Shown here piece after piece: positions 13,708-14,863 of a stretch of DNA of 14,863 bases (position 1 is the first letter of the stretch; each line of letters begins with the position of its first letter). This stretch comes from DATMBL01 sp050735975. Its GTDB lineage: Bacteria > Desulfobacterota > Binatia > UBA9968. Both the position numbers and the translations under genes were made by a program. A model generated the notes under the pieces. The model did not search any database and had not been told where the DNA came from. It saw nothing but the letters and a program-made list of their open reading frames with translations. The DNA lies in assembly GCA_050735975.1 (NCBI GenBank), contig JBOHVS010000316.1, positions 1 through 14,863 of the forward strand. The letters are read 5' to 3'.

Positions 13708-14430
13708 ATGCTCGGATCGCTCGCGGTGCTTACCTTATTTCTGCTCATCCCAACTACCCTGCACTCGCAAGAGGCAGTCAGGCGGTTTCGTTCCCCTTCG
13801 GTCACGGCGAACGGAGAGGCAGTTATTACTGTGGAGCCCGATCAGGCGGAGATCGACGTTGGCGTGGTCACCCAAGCCCGCAACGCGCCCGATGCGGCCA
13901 GAGAAAATGCCCAAAAGCTCGCGAGAGTCGTTGCCGAGATAAAGAAACTTCTCGGCAAGGGAGATGAAGTCAACACGGCCGGCTACTCGTTAACTCCAAA
14001 TTATCGCTATCCGAGGGAAGGCGGGAAACCTGAGATTACCGGATACACCGCAACGAACGTGGTCCGGGTTAAGACCGGTGACCTGGACAGTGTCGGCAAG
14101 CTGATCGATGCCGCAATGCAAACGGGCGCAAATAGAATCAATCGCTTGGTTTTCACCTTGAAGGATGAGCACGGCGCGCAGCTACAGGCGTTGCGCCTCG
14201 CCTCCACGAAGGCCAGAGCGAAAGCTGAAGAGATGGCGAATGCCCTTGGCCTCGAAGTGATCAGGATCTTATCGGCTACGGAAGTCGAACGAGGGTTTCG
14301 ACCGATTCTCATGGCGCACACCCGCGATGCACGGATGGAAGCGGTTGCCGCCGCGCCGACCCCGATCGAGTCCGGCACGATTGAAGTGAGGTCGTCAGTT
14401 TCGTTGACTGCGGAAATCGGGCCGCGCTAA
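13708..14430 (+). CDS. SIMPL-domain (DUF541) periplasmic protein
   Basis: 240 aa from the ATG at 13708. A signal peptide covers residues 1-22 (LAVLTLFLLIPTTLHSQ). The mature part is one SIMPL/DUF541 domain: SVTANGEAVITVEPDQAEI near the N-terminus, then alternating strands and helices, the YSLTPNYRYP segment, and a C-terminal strand-rich end (GTIEVRSSVSLTAEI). Relatives include BP26/OMP28 and YggE; these form periplasmic or outer-membrane-associated oligomers and are linked to oxidative stress defence, though the exact role is not settled. It is divergent from the M48 protease, which fits an envelope-stress pair. Confidence 0.9.
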   Translation: MLGSLAVLTLFLLIPTTLHSQEAVRRFRSPSVTANGEAVITVEPDQAEIDVGVVTQARNAPDAARENAQKLARVVAEIKKLLGKGDEVNTAGYSLTPNYRYPREGGKPEITGYTATNVVRVKTGDLDSVGKLIDAAMQTGANRINRLVFTLKDEHGAQLQALRLASTKARAKAEEMANALGLEVIRILSATEVERGFRPILMAHTRDARMEAVAAAPTPIESGTIEVRSSVSLTAEIGPR

Positions 14431-14640
14431 TGTCCCCGCTCATCCGTCATGCCCATGCCTCCTACCCTAATTCGTCATTCTGAACCGCAGGCGAAGAATC
14501 TCTAAACATTAGAGATCCTTCACTTTGTTCAGGATGACAGCCAAAGCGACCGTGCCATACGTGGGGATCGAGTTATTGAGCGAACTTCTAACTGCGGACG
14601 CTAGCTAAGCTAGCCTAGCAGGTTGCTCATCTCCTTGTCC
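14431..14640. other. 210-bp spacer after the SIMPL gene, with palindromes
   Basis: There is no gene. It contains a GTCATTCTGA-type palindrome (14474-14538) and, at 14600-14614, GCTAGCTAAGCTAGC, a perfect 7-bp inverted repeat around one central A. The genes on either side are convergent. Confidence 0.5.
14474..14538. repeat. GTCATTCTGA-type imperfect palindrome, copy 3 (possible terminator)
   Basis: The left arm starts GTCATTCTGAACCGCAGG and the right arm ends GTTCAGGATGAC. At the tip, ATCTCTAA (14498-14505) pairs perfectly with TTAGAGAT (14509-14516) across a 3-base loop. The arms differ in length by two bases. It lies 43 bp past the SIMPL stop and between convergent genes, so it could serve as a bidirectional terminator, but no T-run follows it. 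Confidence 0.65.
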
Positions 14641-14863
14641 TTAGCTCCCGGCTCCACGCTCTTCACGCCGTCCCGGATCGTTGTAGTAGTGCCGGTAATA
14701 CCATTCGGCGATTTCCCAGCCGGTTGCGCGCCACACGCCGTCGTGCGAGCAGATATATTCCAGAGCCCTGTCGAGATAGTTGATCCGGTAAGGAATGCCG
14801 ATGACAAACGGATGAAGCGGCAGGCAAAGCACCCTGCCGCTTGAATTGCCGTCGCGATAAAGT
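14641..14863 (-). CDS. C-terminal part of a polysaccharide deacetylase-like (NodB/PuuE-type) protein, 5' end beyond window
   Basis: Seventy-three codons are visible, ending at TAA (14641-14643); the start lies past the right edge. The readable part includes GRVLCLPLHPFVIGIPYRIN, then SHDGVWRATGWEIAEWYY. I associate the LHPFVIG and SHDGVW.ATG.EIA.WY signatures with the C-terminus of PuuE/allantoinase-like polysaccharide deacetylases, which hydrolyse amide or acetyl groups from sugars or ureides. The metal-binding motifs (TxDDG, HxxxH) would lie outside the window, so activity cannot be judged. It ends with a basic REERGAGS tail. Confidence 0.8.
   Translation of the reverse strand, partial: LYRDGNSSGRVLCLPLHPFVIGIPYRINYLDRALEYICSHDGVWRATGWEIAEWYYRHYYNDPGRREERGAGS

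Noticed and set aside
11154..14538. CRISPR array formed by the repeated GTCAT elements
   Set aside because: The copies are more than 1 kb apart, diverged and palindromic, with genes between them; there are no regular spacers and no cas genes.
14610..14807. Minus-strand 65-codon open frame at the right edge
   Set aside because: It overlaps the deacetylase C-terminus in a different frame, and only the deacetylase frame shows family motifs.

Overview
The window is a moderately GC-rich bacterial chromosomal segment, most likely from an uncultured environmental lineage. The mix of a split cytochrome b/Rieske complex with a large multihaem cytochrome, a LigJ-like amidohydrolase, a lone ModF-like ATPase and many short intergenic palindromes would suit Desulfobacterota/Binatota-, Methylomirabilota- or Rokubacteria-like genomes. 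This taxonomic guess is inference only; there is no rRNA or tRNA in the window to settle it.

Region 1 (1-6181, all minus strand) is a compact respiratory operon. In transcription order it holds a 115-aa membrane-hairpin protein of unknown function, a Rieske iron-sulfur protein, a b6-type cytochrome b with both haem-b His pairs plus a cysteine where cytochrome b6 carries haem c(i), an extended subunit-IV-like protein, a 55-aa single-membrane-span microprotein, an 892-aa membrane-anchored coiled-coil cytochrome with eight CxxCH haem sites, and a secreted cupredoxin-like protein cut by the left edge. Most gaps are under 15 bp. Together this reads as a quinol-oxidising Rieske/cytochrome b complex in which the usual cytochrome c1 or f is replaced by an octahaem, five-module cytochrome. 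A copper protein may be the downstream carrier.

Region 2 (6248-7972, minus) is the pair moeA (molybdopterin molybdenumtransferase) and ispF (isoprenoid synthesis), immediately upstream of the respiratory operon and possibly co-transcribed with it. Upstream of moeA is a gene-free stretch (7973-8284) with a tandem 11-bp repeat, a short inverted repeat and a 125-bp imperfect inverted-repeat element.

Region 3 (8285-12635) has a DUF3750 envelope protein (plus strand), convergent with a minus-strand set: an MFS transporter, an amidohydrolase related to ACMSD/4-oxalomesaconate hydratase, and a solitary ModF/YlmA-like ABC ATPase. A 171-bp MITE-like element with terminal inverted repeats and an exact 8-bp flanking direct repeat lies between the MFS and amidohydrolase genes.

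Region 4 (12636-14863) holds an M48 lipoprotein metalloprotease and a divergently transcribed SIMPL/DUF541 periplasmic protein, an envelope-maintenance pair, then the C-terminal end of a polysaccharide deacetylase-like protein running off the right edge. Three diverged copies of a GTCATTCTGA-type palindrome occupy intergenic gaps at about 11.2, 12.8 and 14.5 kb.
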